Source: Nitrosopumilus piranensis
GTDB taxonomy: Archaea > Thermoproteota > Nitrososphaeria > Nitrososphaerales > Nitrosopumilaceae
DNA: 64,000 bases
Assembly: GCF_000875775.1 (NCBI RefSeq)
Contig: NZ_CP010868.1
Span: forward strand, 1,189,707-1,253,706
Direction of reading: 5' to 3'
Shown: in pieces, positions 25,078 to 32,878 of the stretch
Numbering within the stretch: position 1 is the first letter of the stretch
Layout of the letters: each line of letters opens with the position of its first letter
The notes under the pieces: generated by a model
Told to the model about the DNA's origin: nothing
The model's database searches: none
The model's input: the letters and a program-made list of their open reading frames with translations, nothing else
Position numbers and translations under genes: made by a program

Positions 25078-26358
25078 TTAAGACATCAAAACCGTATATT
25101 TTGTGTTAGAGAATGAACGCAGTTTTTTCTCTATTTCAGAGACGAGTTGGGGCAGGGTAGAATCAATCTCGTCAATTTCACCTTGAAATGTTTCAGATTT
25201 TAGTTCCAAATCATCCTTTAACTCAGAAGTTTTTGCAAGCTCAGTTTCTAATGCAGTTAATTTTTCAGAACGAAGTGAGTTCAGATCATCTTGCATTTTT
25301 TTATATTTTTGATAGTACTCAGATACCTTTGAAATAAACCCATCTAATGTTTCTTCAGTTTCAGTAATTTGAGAAAAGGTCTTTTCAGTATCTTTAACAG
25401 ATATTGAACCTGAAGCAATTCCCTTTCTGACATTTTCTAAAATCAAAATTATTGAATCTCTGTTTTCAGGAATTAGTACATCAAAAGGATCATTTACTAA
25501 TTGTGTTAGTATATTTTTTTGGTCTTTATCTAAAGATGAAGCGTATTCATATCTTCCAAGAGGTCTAGATATTTTTGTAAATTGGAAATTGATTTCATCT
25601 TTGATTCTTGATTTTTGGTTTTCAAATGACTCTAGTAGTTTTTTTGATTCAATGTATTTTTTATAATTATCAGAAGATTTGATTTCTTCAATTGATTTTT
25701 GTAATGAGACAATATGTTCTTTAGTAGATTCCAACTCATTGTGAGTATCAATAATTTTTTGAGTTTTTTCTATTTTTTTTGATTTTAATTTATCAATTTG
25801 TTTCAAAGTGTTTAAAATTTCTTCAGAAGTCAACTTTGTATTTTCAAAGTTTTGAAGAATGTCATGAATCTCAGAGTGATTCTGGTTCATCACTTCTAAA
25901 CTATCTTTTAATTGAGCTGCATATTTTTTGGCAAAAATATGGATGATTCTAGTTTGACGACCCAGTACATCACCCACTTTTTTTAGAATTTGATTTAAAG
26001 AGACATCTAGTTTTTTTGCATCATCAATAGAAGATATTTCAGGAAGGGGTACCACTCCCTTTTTTATTATGTCAATAACCTGCTTTTTACCTCGAACCAC
26101 AATGATTGCAAGATGCTTATCAATATCATCAACATTTAGTGTGTCTTTTTCTAGTTTGTCTCCAATTTTGATTAAATCGTCAATTAATGGGGCAGTGCCA
26201 TTTCTAAGATGTTTTATTTCAGAGATAGTTTGAGATTCTCTTAATTTCGCTAAATCAGCCACAATTTTTTTTACATCAGATAAAGGAATCTCTTTTGTTT
26301 GAGTAATATCCTCTACAGGTTTCTCTTCTTGCTTCTTTTTTCCCCATCCAAAGACCAT
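25078..26358 (-). CDS. Long coiled-coil protein
   Basis: A 426-residue Lys/Glu/Ser-rich protein starting MVFGWGKKKQ. Two extended coiled-coil regions are seen, about 165-260 and 335-415, separated by a more globular part with LGRYEYASS and LIPENRDS. There is no Walker motif, so it is not an SMC or SbcC ATPase. It may be a structural or cell-division scaffold; that is a guess. It reads divergently from the SRPBCC gene and is followed by the JAMM gene. Confidence 0.65.
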   Translation of the reverse strand: MVFGWGKKKQEEKPVEDITQTKEIPLSDVKKIVADLAKLRESQTISEIKHLRNGTAPLIDDLIKIGDKLEKDTLNVDDIDKHLAIIVVRGKKQVIDIIKKGVVPLPEISSIDDAKKLDVSLNQILKKVGDVLGRQTRIIHIFAKKYAAQLKDSLEVMNQNHSEIHDILQNFENTKLTSEEILNTLKQIDKLKSKKIEKTQKIIDTHNELESTKEHIVSLQKSIEEIKSSDNYKKYIESKKLLESFENQKSRIKDEINFQFTKISRPLGRYEYASSLDKDQKNILTQLVNDPFDVLIPENRDSIILILENVRKGIASGSISVKDTEKTFSQITETEETLDGFISKVSEYYQKYKKMQDDLNSLRSEKLTALETELAKTSELKDDLELKSETFQGEIDEIDSTLPQLVSEIEKKLRSFSNTKYTVLMS

Positions 26359-26431
26359 TTGATGATATTTGCTAAAGGGGATTAAAAATGGTTGTACAAA
26401 ATTTAAAAATCACAAGATTTGAGTCCCACAT

Positions 26432-26893
26432 ATGGCAAAAATTCAAAAAAAATCATTTCATACAGGCACGGTAAAAAAAACAATAAAGATCAAGGCATCA
26501 AATCATAAAGTTTGGAGGAAAATTAGCAATATTGTTGGGCTTCCCACATGGCTAGTAGATGTAAAAGATACAGTATATCTTTCTAAAAAGAAAAAAGGAG
26601 TGGGTGCAATACGATTAATCACTTTTGCTGACGGTAATGAAATAGAAGAGCATGTAGTAGCATGGAAAACTGGAGAATATTTTACATATATTGCCACAGA
26701 AGGATTGCCACTTAGAGCATATGTTGCAACAATATCAATCAAACCAAAATCAAAAAATCTTGTGGAGTTAACATGGGAATCATATATCAATAGTAAAAAA
26801 ATGACAGAAAAACAATTCACAGATTTTCTTGTATTCATGGGTTCATTTTATGAGGCATCATTAGAAAATCTCAAAGCACTGTTAGAAAAATAA
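26432..26893 (+). CDS. SRPBCC (START/polyketide-cyclase) domain protein
   Basis: A 153-residue single-domain protein with the helix-grip pattern: the KTIKIKASNHKVWRKISN opening, GLPTWL, then strands VGAIRLITFADGNEIEEHVVAWKTGEYFTY and VELTWES, and a long C-terminal helix. These domains hold small hydrophobic ligands. No specific subfamily can be chosen. ATG start at 26432, divergent from the coiled-coil gene. Confidence 0.75.
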   Translation: MAKIQKKSFHTGTVKKTIKIKASNHKVWRKISNIVGLPTWLVDVKDTVYLSKKKKGVGAIRLITFADGNEIEEHVVAWKTGEYFTYIATEGLPLRAYVATISIKPKSKNLVELTWESYINSKKMTEKQFTDFLVFMGSFYEASLENLKALLEK

Positions 26894-26946
26894 CACCAGA
26901 GTATTTTTAGGTTAAAATGTAAATACTGTAAATCATAAAAAGTACT

Positions 26947-27288
26947 ATGAGCGATATGCGATTTATCCTTATTGGGATAGGTCTTACTTTTGCAGGATTT
27001 CTTGTCTTAGGTGTAATGGGATCACAGTACCAGGCTGCAACTTTTGAATCAGACGAATTTGGAACATGTTATGAATATTTTGAAGACAAACCCCCACAAG
27101 AGATTAATTGTTCATTTAAGATAATGGACCAAACTGTTTTCTTTGGATTGGTAATCGGATTACTTGGTGCAGGAGTAATTGCCCTAATAAAGGGAGTAAG
27201 AGGAGATTGGGACAGTAAAGTAAAACCCGAGGACATAGTAGGTCCAGGTAATACAGAAAACGAGGATTCAGAGAGAAAACAAGATTAA
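26947..27288 (+). CDS. Two-span membrane protein
   Basis: A 113-residue protein with hydrophobic spans at about 7-25 and 61-82, and an external loop containing two Cys (GTCYEYF and INCSFK) that could form a disulfide. The C-terminal tail is charged and cytoplasmic. No family recognised. Confidence 0.6.
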   Translation: MSDMRFILIGIGLTFAGFLVLGVMGSQYQAATFESDEFGTCYEYFEDKPPQEINCSFKIMDQTVFFGLVIGLLGAGVIALIKGVRGDWDSKVKPEDIVGPGNTENEDSERKQD

Positions 27289-27436
27289 GAAGTTTTTTTA
27301 GATTTTATTTTTTCATACTCATTAAACTCATCTTCTTCTAATCTTTGAAAGTATATTTCTTCATATGGCATTTTTATAATTATATAATATCCAAATTTAC
27401 TTTTAAGCTTAAAGAACAATTTGTACTAGTCTAGGC

Positions 27437-27814
27437 TCAAGATGACTCTATGATTTGTTTCATATTTTGAACCATTTCTCCAATCTCATCTACTCTTTGA
27501 TTGAATTGTTTATCTGTTATCTCATCAGGTTTATTCAGAGTAATCATTATTTCAGAATATTCATCATTTGAAATAACTCTCATAGGAACATCCCATACAG
27601 ATTCTTCATCGATGAATTTATGGTCCAAAATTCCAAGGGATTTATTTTCGTTGAATTTCAGTTTGGATTTTCCATGAGGTCCAGTAAATGACCACCATCC
27701 ATCTTCATTGATTTTTGCATCAGGCATCATTTTAGGAGGAAGCTGCAAGATTGCATCAAATGTATCGCCAGTCTTTTTCTTTACAGTGATACTAATAGTC
27801 CTAGATCTTGACAC
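27437..27814 (-). CDS. Conserved soluble protein, unknown function
   Basis: A 125-residue GTG-started protein that begins with a beta-type segment (RTISITVKKKTGDTFDAI) and has a DGWWSFTGPHGKSKLKF block, then a helix-rich C-terminus. The pattern slightly recalls SRPBCC ligand-binding folds, but this is weak. It is first in a same-strand run with the 58-residue gene at 27877 and the RAM protein at 28076 upstream. Confidence 0.55.
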   Translation of the reverse strand: MSRSRTISITVKKKTGDTFDAILQLPPKMMPDAKINEDGWWSFTGPHGKSKLKFNENKSLGILDHKFIDEESVWDVPMRVISNDEYSEIMITLNKPDEITDKQFNQRVDEIGEMVQNMKQIIESS

Positions 27815-27876
27815 GATATAAAATCGAATTAATGATTAAAAAGGATATAGTAGTAATGAGACGTATTATATGAAAT

Positions 27877-28053
27877 CTATTTATTCAAAAACTCTTTAAT
27901 TTTTTTCAAATTTTCAACATTTGATTCATGAAACATCACCATTGATTCTGCAACAGAGTTTGGTAAAACTGTTTTGAGGTTTTTGACTAATTCATCACCA
28001 CTAGAAATCATATTATCAATGAGTTTATCTATCTCATTTTTTTCGTCGACCAT
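27877..28053 (-). CDS. Small helical protein
   Basis: A 58-residue acidic helical protein (MVDEKNEIDKLIDNM to the FLNK end) with heptad-like leucine and valine spacing. It lies 22 bases downstream of the stand-alone RAM gene on the same strand, so the two are probably cotranscribed. Function unknown. Confidence 0.55.
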   Translation of the reverse strand: MVDEKNEIDKLIDNMISSGDELVKNLKTVLPNSVAESMVMFHESNVENLKKIKEFLNK

Positions 28054-28075
28054 CTAAATCAAGATGGGCCTAATC

Positions 28076-28309
28076 TTAATTATCTTTTTTTATGAGGGTT
28101 GCAGTAGAACGAACTTTGTCTAATTTTTGAATATTCCATGAAACAATTTCCCTGATCTTCTCAAAATTCTCTGCCTGTAATTTTACTAGCATATCATGAG
28201 TTCCAATAGTTTCAAAAACATCTGCGACTTGTTCAATCTCTTTGAGTTTTTCGATTATTTCAGTCTCTGCACCCAACTCACAATTTAACATCACATAAGC
28301 ATCAGTCAT
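28076..28309 (-). CDS. Stand-alone RAM (Lrp/AsnC ligand-binding) domain protein
   Basis: A 77-residue protein equal to the effector domain of Lrp/AsnC regulators without the DNA-binding part. It has the opening strand AYVMLNCELGAE, the VFETIGTHDMLVKLQA core and the closing strand with TLIKK. Single-domain SraM/RAM proteins bind amino acids or form mixed oligomers with full Lrp regulators; one full regulator lies at 6758. Confidence 0.85.
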   Translation of the reverse strand: MTDAYVMLNCELGAETEIIEKLKEIEQVADVFETIGTHDMLVKLQAENFEKIREIVSWNIQKLDKVRSTATLIKKDN

Positions 28310-28361
28310 GAATCTAACAAATTGTTTTGATTATTTAAAGATGAATAATTTTAGGAGGAGC

Positions 28362-29009
28362 TTACCATGTAACATGAACCAAGTCCTTGAGATTTCGTCT
28401 TGGTTTTGGGAATTTGGTTTGTTGAGGATATCCGATACATAATACGGAGGAAGGAACTAAATCAGTCCCAATTACATCCATCACTTTTTGCTCATCAAAC
28501 ATGCCAATCCAAATTGAACTCAAACCCAAAGCTTGTGCTGCCAATTGGGAGTAGCCTGCAGCCAAAGTAGCATCTTGAATGGCAAATTTCTTTAAAACAT
28601 ATTCAGGAAAATCAAATTTTACTCTAGAGGGGTTTTTGCAAAAAACCAACACGACTGGAGCATCGACATAAGGTTGTTTGTTACATGCCTCAACTAGTTG
28701 TTTTTTCTTTTCAGGGCTTTTTACATAAAAAATTTCAAACCCCTGATAGTTACCAGCTGTAGGAGCAGTATCAGCTGCTGCAATAATTTTATCAATTTTT
28801 GCAGTCTCAACAGGTTTATCTAAAAACTTTCTTGTTGAACGTCTTTTTGCCATAACAGCAAACAAGTCAGTATCAACGACTTCAGTGGGTCCTGATTTTA
28901 AAATGAAATTAATTAATTGATTTCGTACATTTGGATCAGTCTTTTCAGGTGTTACATGTGGCTCATAACCTAAAGGATAAATTTTCTCTTCTTTTACATC
29001 AGGGCCCAT
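28362..29009 (-). CDS. Nitroreductase-family flavoprotein
   Basis: A 215-residue FMN-dependent oxidoreductase of the nitroreductase family. The FMN-binding RRSTRKF (Arg pair near 51-56), TAPTAGNYQGFEIFYV, then the AAQALGLSSIWIGMF segment and the GYPQQTKF C-terminal block are diagnostic. Substrate unknown; members reduce nitro compounds, quinones or act in cofactor synthesis. ATG at 29009 is preferred to a TTG at 29015 because an AT-rich box lies about 26 bases upstream of the ATG. Confidence 0.85.
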   Translation of the reverse strand: MGPDVKEEKIYPLGYEPHVTPEKTDPNVRNQLINFILKSGPTEVVDTDLFAVMAKRRSTRKFLDKPVETAKIDKIIAAADTAPTAGNYQGFEIFYVKSPEKKKQLVEACNKQPYVDAPVVLVFCKNPSRVKFDFPEYVLKKFAIQDATLAAGYSQLAAQALGLSSIWIGMFDEQKVMDVIGTDLVPSSVLCIGYPQQTKFPKPRRNLKDLVHVTW

Positions 29010-29047
29010 AAACAATGTAGAGAAAATAAGTATTAAAGAATTTGAAG

Positions 29048-29242
29048 TTACTCTGCTTCAAATTTGTCACAACCAGAAGTACAGGGTTTATTCATTACAC
29101 CTTCACATTTGCCTGCAGCATCATGCATGATTCTATGGTGTCCACATATCTTGCATTTTTCTCGAAAATGAGAAATTAATTCAGCAGTAGAAATTTCTGA
29201 TTTTTGAATCTTTAATTCAATATCTTCAACCATATGGATCAT
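29048..29242 (-). CDS. Cys/His zinc-binding small protein
   Basis: A 64-residue protein with a helical N-terminus and a C-terminal metal site: CKICGHHRIMHD, then KCEGVMNKPC and SGCDKF. It has five Cys and three His suited to one or two zinc ions. The upstream TTTTTAAAGT box lies about 26 bases before the first ATG. It is 38 bases upstream of the nitroreductase on the same strand. Confidence 0.65.
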   Translation of the reverse strand: MIHMVEDIELKIQKSEISTAELISHFREKCKICGHHRIMHDAAGKCEGVMNKPCTSGCDKFEAE

Positions 29243-29347
29243 CTTCTAAAGTACTTTAAAAATTGATTCTAATTTCTGGCCAAATGTTACATAGACAAAA
29301 CATGAAAAAATCATTAGGTAATATAGTTAAGAAAAAAACAGGGGGGA

Positions 29348-29503
29348 TTATTCTTTATAATGGACAATCAAAGAATTATCCATAACAGGCATCACAGCAA
29401 TAACATTTTCACCTTTTTCAGCTAAAAAGTCATTTACTACATCTTGAAGATACACTCCTTGAGAAAGAGTCTTTGTTTCAAAATAGCGAATCTTATGAAT
29501 CAT
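29348..29503 (-). CDS. Small protein, unknown function
   Basis: A 51-residue protein if the ATG at 29503 is used (an upstream TTG-type start would make 68 residues). It reads as an alpha/beta sporulation-Cse60-like fold (VVNDFLAEKGENVIAV and NSLIVHYKE), but this is a weak resemblance. Stands alone between the Zn protein and Alba. Confidence 0.5.
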   Translation of the reverse strand: MIHKIRYFETKTLSQGVYLQDVVNDFLAEKGENVIAVMPVMDNSLIVHYKE

Positions 29504-29596
29504 TGTAACATGAATATTATTTTCAATGCTATTATACTTTGAAAAACATACCAAAAAAATCTTAGGTAAAATCAGACAAATTAAAATTAATTTTAC

Positions 29597-29878
29597 TTAT
29601 TTTGCTTTCTTTGAAATTGGAATTTCAATTGTTGAAACATCTCTTTTTCGTCCATCTTGAGATTCAAGAGATTCAGAATTAATTTTAACACATCCGACTT
29701 CAAACACATTTGTTTTTTTCAAAAGGACTTGAGTGACATCAACTGCCAAGCCAATACTCATTCCTCTAGCTTTAATGGTAATAGAGTCAAGTGATGCTAA
29801 TTGAATTATTGCAGAAGTAACGTATGACATTAGAGGTTTCTTTCCAATGAAAATCGTGTCAGTAGTATTATCTAACAT
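29597..29878 (-). CDS. albA: Alba chromatin/RNA-binding protein
   Basis: A 93-residue Alba-family protein that binds DNA and RNA as a dimer and coats the archaeal chromosome. The IFIGKKPLMSYVTSAIIQL opening, including the Lys that is acetylated in Sulfolobus Alba (KKP), the ITIKARGMSIGLAVDVTQVL block and the final beta hairpin are all present. The ATG at 29878 is chosen over a TTG at 29890 because the box TTTAAAT (near 29905) lies about 26 bases from it. Confidence 0.9.
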   Translation of the reverse strand: MLDNTTDTIFIGKKPLMSYVTSAIIQLASLDSITIKARGMSIGLAVDVTQVLLKKTNVFEVGCVKINSESLESQDGRKRDVSTIEIPISKKAK

Positions 29879-30012
29879 GTAAAATGGCAATTTTTACCTC
29901 ATTTAAACCGAGTACACACGTGCAGTCACAAATCTTAATTAATAAAAAAATTTGAGAGTTATCTAAAAATAATCAAGTTCAAAGTTAATCAAACGAAACT
30001 AATCTAAATCTT

Positions 30013-30141
30013 CTACTTTCTGTGTTTTGGTAAACATTCTTTGCAATATACTGGTCTGCCTTCTTTTGGTTCAAATGGAACCTCAGAATCTTTTCCGCAG
30101 TCAGCACATGTACATTTGTACATTTTTCTGTCTTGTGACAT
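30013..30141 (-). CDS. CxxC-x17-CxxC zinc-ribbon microprotein
   Basis: A 42-residue protein with CADC, exactly 17 residues, then CKEC, with the VPFEP and RPVYC blocks in between. This matches the known CxxC-x17-CxxC family (TIGR04272) found in archaea and bacteria. Function unknown; it is usually encoded near translation or nucleoid genes. Confidence 0.8.
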   Translation of the reverse strand: MSQDRKMYKCTCADCGKDSEVPFEPKEGRPVYCKECLPKHRK

Positions 30142-30387
30142 AATTCAAACTACAGTCTTGCCTATAATAACATCCGTATTTGGACAAAAATGTGAAATCA
30201 TATCAAAAAGTAAATTTTTAGAAATATTAAATCATAAAAATTAACTGATTATTGAATAATTAAGTAGACTGTTTGAAAATATGGTAATTTTACTGATCCA
30301 TTCAAGAAAAAAGAATCTAACAGCTATAGAATAGAGTAAAAAAAGTGAACGTATCCTGTATTTGAGCAAGTGAAAAACAAAAAGTTC

Positions 30388-30639
30388 ATGGCACAAACAA
30401 AAGCCCAACGTAGTGCTGCAGCACAAAAAGCTGCTAGAACTCGTAAAAGAAATGCAAAACTAAAGGCAGAAGCTGCAGCAAAGACTGCAGCCAAGCGAAA
30501 GAGATCAACTGCTGCTAAAAAAAGAGCAGCAGCAAGTGCTCCAAAAAGAAAAACTGCTTCTAGAAAGGCCCCTACAAAAAGAAAGGCCCCAAAAAGAGCA
30601 ATAAAGAGTACAATAAAATCAAAAGGAAAGAAGCGATAA
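30388..30639 (+). CDS. Lys/Ala/Arg-rich histone H1-like protein
   Basis: An 83-residue highly basic protein composed of Ala, Lys, Arg, Ser, Thr and Pro (AKRKRSTAAKKRAAAS, APKRKTASRKAPTKRK). It resembles the tail of histone H1 and bacterial HC1/AlgP-type proteins and should bind DNA or RNA by charge. The ATG at 30388 is chosen over a GTG six codons upstream. It resembles the repeat protein at 59127-59384, which has the same KRKAAP-type motif in pure form. Confidence 0.7.
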   Translation: MAQTKAQRSAAAQKAARTRKRNAKLKAEAAAKTAAKRKRSTAAKKRAAASAPKRKTASRKAPTKRKAPKRAIKSTIKSKGKKR

Positions 30640-30712
30640 ATGACATTCAATCTTATTCTAGAGCGTTTAGCTAGTCATTATCTAGAAAATGAAGATTATA
30701 GAAATTAATTCA

Positions 30713-30735
30713 ATTTTTTCTCTTTTTCTTTTTTT
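30713..30735 (+). terminator. T-rich terminator after the H1-like gene
   Basis: Three T runs separated by single C residues start about 75 bases after the stop codon. Archaeal termination uses such T tracts without a hairpin. Confidence 0.4.
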
Positions 30736-30799
30736 AACTTCAACAAAGGATTGAAATTCAATATAATCATATCCCCCAACAAGGAATACTGCAAAATAA

Positions 30800-30881
30800 C
30801 GCCGGGAAAGGGATTCGAACCCCTGCACGCTTGCACGTAGCCGTTTTCGAGACGGCCGCCTTACCACTTGGCTATCCCGGC
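30800..30881 (-). tRNA. tRNA-Ser (anticodon CGA)
   Basis: Read on the minus strand, the acceptor stem GCCGGGA pairs with TCCCGGC, the D arm is GCC...GGC, and the anticodon stem GCCGT/ACGGC carries the loop CTCGAAA with anticodon CGA. A long variable arm (GTGC/GCGTGC region) marks it as class II, as expected for Ser. The T arm is AGGGG-TTCGAAT-CCCTT and the discriminator base is G. CCA is not encoded and no intron is seen. Confidence 0.96.
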
Positions 30882-30921
30882 AATTAATCTAAGATTTTCT
30901 CCATAATAAAGCAAATCAGAA

Positions 30922-31197
30922 TTAGAGTTTTTTATCAATATCAAACAGTTCACCATTGAATCTTTTTTTGATTTGTTCTTTGGTTTTGTTCCATTCTTCT
31001 TCAGTAATTGTATCTGTAAAAATAGAATGAAATTCAGAAAATTCGATATTCATAATTGAGATGATTTCTTGTTTTTCATACTTAGTTAATGGAAAATATG
31101 ACGTTATCTTTGAGACATACCCATCAGAATATTTGATTTCAAATATCTTGTCTTCCAGATTGGGTGAGAGTATCAGATTGACCACAATAAAATACAA
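30922..31197 (-). CDS. Small protein, unknown function
   Basis: A 91-residue protein with an N-terminal beta-type half (KIFEIKYSDGYVSKITSYFPL) and a helical charged C-terminus (EEEWNKTKEQIKKRF). The start is uncertain: TTG at 31197 or a GTG four codons in. It reads divergently from FEN1 across a perfect 16-bp palindrome. Confidence 0.5.
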   Translation of the reverse strand: MYFIVVNLILSPNLEDKIFEIKYSDGYVSKITSYFPLTKYEKQEIISIMNIEFSEFHSIFTDTITEEEWNKTKEQIKKRFNGELFDIDKKL

Positions 31198-31209
31198 TCA
31201 GCATCAACA

Positions 31210-31225
31210 ATAAAATCGATTTTAT
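31210..31225. promoter_or_regulatory. Perfect 16-bp palindrome between divergent genes
   Basis: ATAAAATCGATTTTAT is a perfect palindrome in the 89-base gap between the small gene at 30922-31197 and FEN1. It could be an operator for a dimeric regulator. Confidence 0.45.
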
Positions 31226-31286
31226 CTAAAATACCGATCAAATAGAAAAGATAAACACAAAATAGCTTAAAATTTCAATTAAAAAT

Positions 31287-32309
31287 ATGGGCTTAAATCT
31301 AAAAGACTTGGTTGTAAGGGAGAAAACAACTCTTGAAGCATTTTCAAATAAAGTAATTGCAATTGATGCGTACAATGCAATCTATCAGTTTTTAGCAAGC
31401 ATTAGAGGTCCAGATGGATTACAACTATCAGATGCAGAAGGCAGGATTACAAGTCATCTTAGCGGTCTTCTTTATAGAAATGTGAATTTCCTATCTTTAG
31501 GAATAAAACCAGTATACGTATTTGATGGAAAGCCCCCATCCTTAAAAACTGCGGAAATCGAGCGTAGAAAACAAATCAAAATGGATGCCACAATAAAATA
31601 TGAAAAAGCCATTGCAGATGGAAACCTAGAAGATGCCAGAAAATATGCTCAGCAAACTACCAGTATGAAAGATGGTATGGTAAAAGAATCAAAACAACTT
31701 CTAACATATTTTGGCATACCATACATTGAAGCCCCATCAGAAGGAGAAGCAACTGCAGCTCATCTTACAAACACTGGTCAAGCATACGCCTCTGCAAGTC
31801 AAGATTTTGATTCAATTTTATGTGGCGCAAAAAGACTTGTTAGGAATTTTACAAATAGCGGAAGAAGGAAAATACCAAACAAAAACACATACATCGACAT
31901 CGTTCCAGAAATTATTGAAACACAGAAAACACTAGAATCATTAGAATTAACACGAGAAGAACTTATAGATGTAGGAATTTTAATTGGAACTGATTTTAAT
32001 CCAAACGGTTTTGAACGAATCGGTCCAAAGACAGCACTAAAGATGATCAAACAACATTCAAGATTAGAAGACATACCTCAAATTCAAGAACAGTTACAAG
32101 AAATCGATTTTCAACAAATTCGAGAAATATTTTTGAATCCAGAAGTTGCAGAGATAGATGAAATTATTTTTAACGACATAGACTATGAGGGAATAACTAA
32201 TTATCTTGTAAAGGAACGAAGTTTTTCTGAAGACAGAGTCAACTCTACATTAAACAGATTAAAAAAAGCATTAGAGAAAAAAAGTCAAAACTTAGATCAG
32301 TGGTTTTAA
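31287..32309 (+). CDS. fen1: Flap endonuclease FEN1
   Basis: FEN1 removes 5' flaps of Okazaki fragments and in base-excision repair. The 340-residue protein has the XPG N domain ([12 protein letters not shown] with catalytic Asp), VFDGKPP, the XPG I domain ([13 protein letters not shown] and ASQDFDSIL), and the helix-hairpin-helix GIGP-type segment ([11 protein letters not shown]). The extreme C-terminus QNLDQWF (334-340) is a PCNA-interacting PIP box. Length is normal for archaea. ATG start fits the MGLNLKDLV family N-terminus, whose processed Gly is functionally required. Confidence 0.95.
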   Translation: MGLNLKDLVVREKTTLEAFSNKVIAIDAYNAIYQFLASIRGPDGLQLSDAEGRITSHLSGLLYRNVNFLSLGIKPVYVFDGKPPSLKTAEIERRKQIKMDATIKYEKAIADGNLEDARKYAQQTTSMKDGMVKESKQLLTYFGIPYIEAPSEGEATAAHLTNTGQAYASASQDFDSILCGAKRLVRNFTNSGRRKIPNKNTYIDIVPEIIETQKTLESLELTREELIDVGILIGTDFNPNGFERIGPKTALKMIKQHSRLEDIPQIQEQLQEIDFQQIREIFLNPEVAEIDEIIFNDIDYEGITNYLVKERSFSEDRVNSTLNRLKKALEKKSQNLDQWF

Positions 32310-32313
32310 CTAG

Positions 32314-32342
32314 ATTGTAATTTAATAACTAGTTGTTACAAT
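32314..32342. promoter_or_regulatory. Inverted repeat between FEN1 and the PAS gene
   Basis: ATTGTAA and TTACAAT are perfect seven-base arms around a 15-base loop, followed by TTTT. It may end FEN1 transcription or control the PAS gene that starts at 32351. Confidence 0.4.
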
Positions 32343-32350
32343 TTTAAAAA

Positions 32351-32875
32351 ATGCCACAAACGGAAGCAAGAAAAACACTCAAAGATGCACCAGTAATGTG
32401 GAGAAGAATCAACTCTATTGGGGCAATATTAGATTGTAATTCCACATATGCTTCAAATCTAGGATATGCCAAATCCGAGATTTTAGGTAAAACAATCTTT
32501 GAACATGTACCTAAAGAAGAATGGGAGACTATGAATAATTCCCTCAAAACATGGTTTGAAACAGGCAAAGTGACAGATAGAAAAATTACCTTTAAAAGAC
32601 AAGATGGAAGTACATTTCCAGGATTATTGCAAGCCACTAGCCTATATGATGAAAACAAGAATCTTCTTGGAAGTAATACAGTTATTTTTGATTTAACTCA
32701 AATGACAGATCAAAAAATTAACGAATATCAAAAATTTTTCAAAGATGCAAATGACAGATTAGATGAGATTAAAGAGAAAGAATACAATGAATTTGACAAA
32801 GAATCAAAATCAGAATATGACGGACTAAAAGAGATGTTCAAAATGTTATCTACTATGGACTTAAAAAGTCTTTAA
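32351..32875 (+). CDS. PAS-domain sensor protein
   Basis: A 174-residue protein. Residues about 10-120 form a PAS domain (ILDCNSTYASNLGYAKSEILGKTIFEHVP, then the GKVTDRKITFKRQDGSTFPGLL core) and the remainder is a charged coiled coil with two KE/DE stretches. No kinase or output domain is present, so it probably signals by dimerisation with another protein. The acetyl-CoA synthetase gene converges on it three bases away. Confidence 0.8.
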   Translation: MPQTEARKTLKDAPVMWRRINSIGAILDCNSTYASNLGYAKSEILGKTIFEHVPKEEWETMNNSLKTWFETGKVTDRKITFKRQDGSTFPGLLQATSLYDENKNLLGSNTVIFDLTQMTDQKINEYQKFFKDANDRLDEIKEKEYNEFDKESKSEYDGLKEMFKMLSTMDLKSL

Positions 32876-32878
32876 CAA

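Noticed and set aside
27285-27371. Minus-strand frame of 28 codons starting MPYEEIYFQRLEE
   Set aside because: It overlaps the end of the membrane protein at 26947-27288 and is too short to judge without comparison, though the composition is protein-like.
30324-30650. Minus-strand 108-codon frame antisense to the H1-like gene
   Set aside because: It is Phe/Leu/Ala-rich only because it is the reverse of Lys/Ala codons; the plus frame has the ATG and a downstream T tract.
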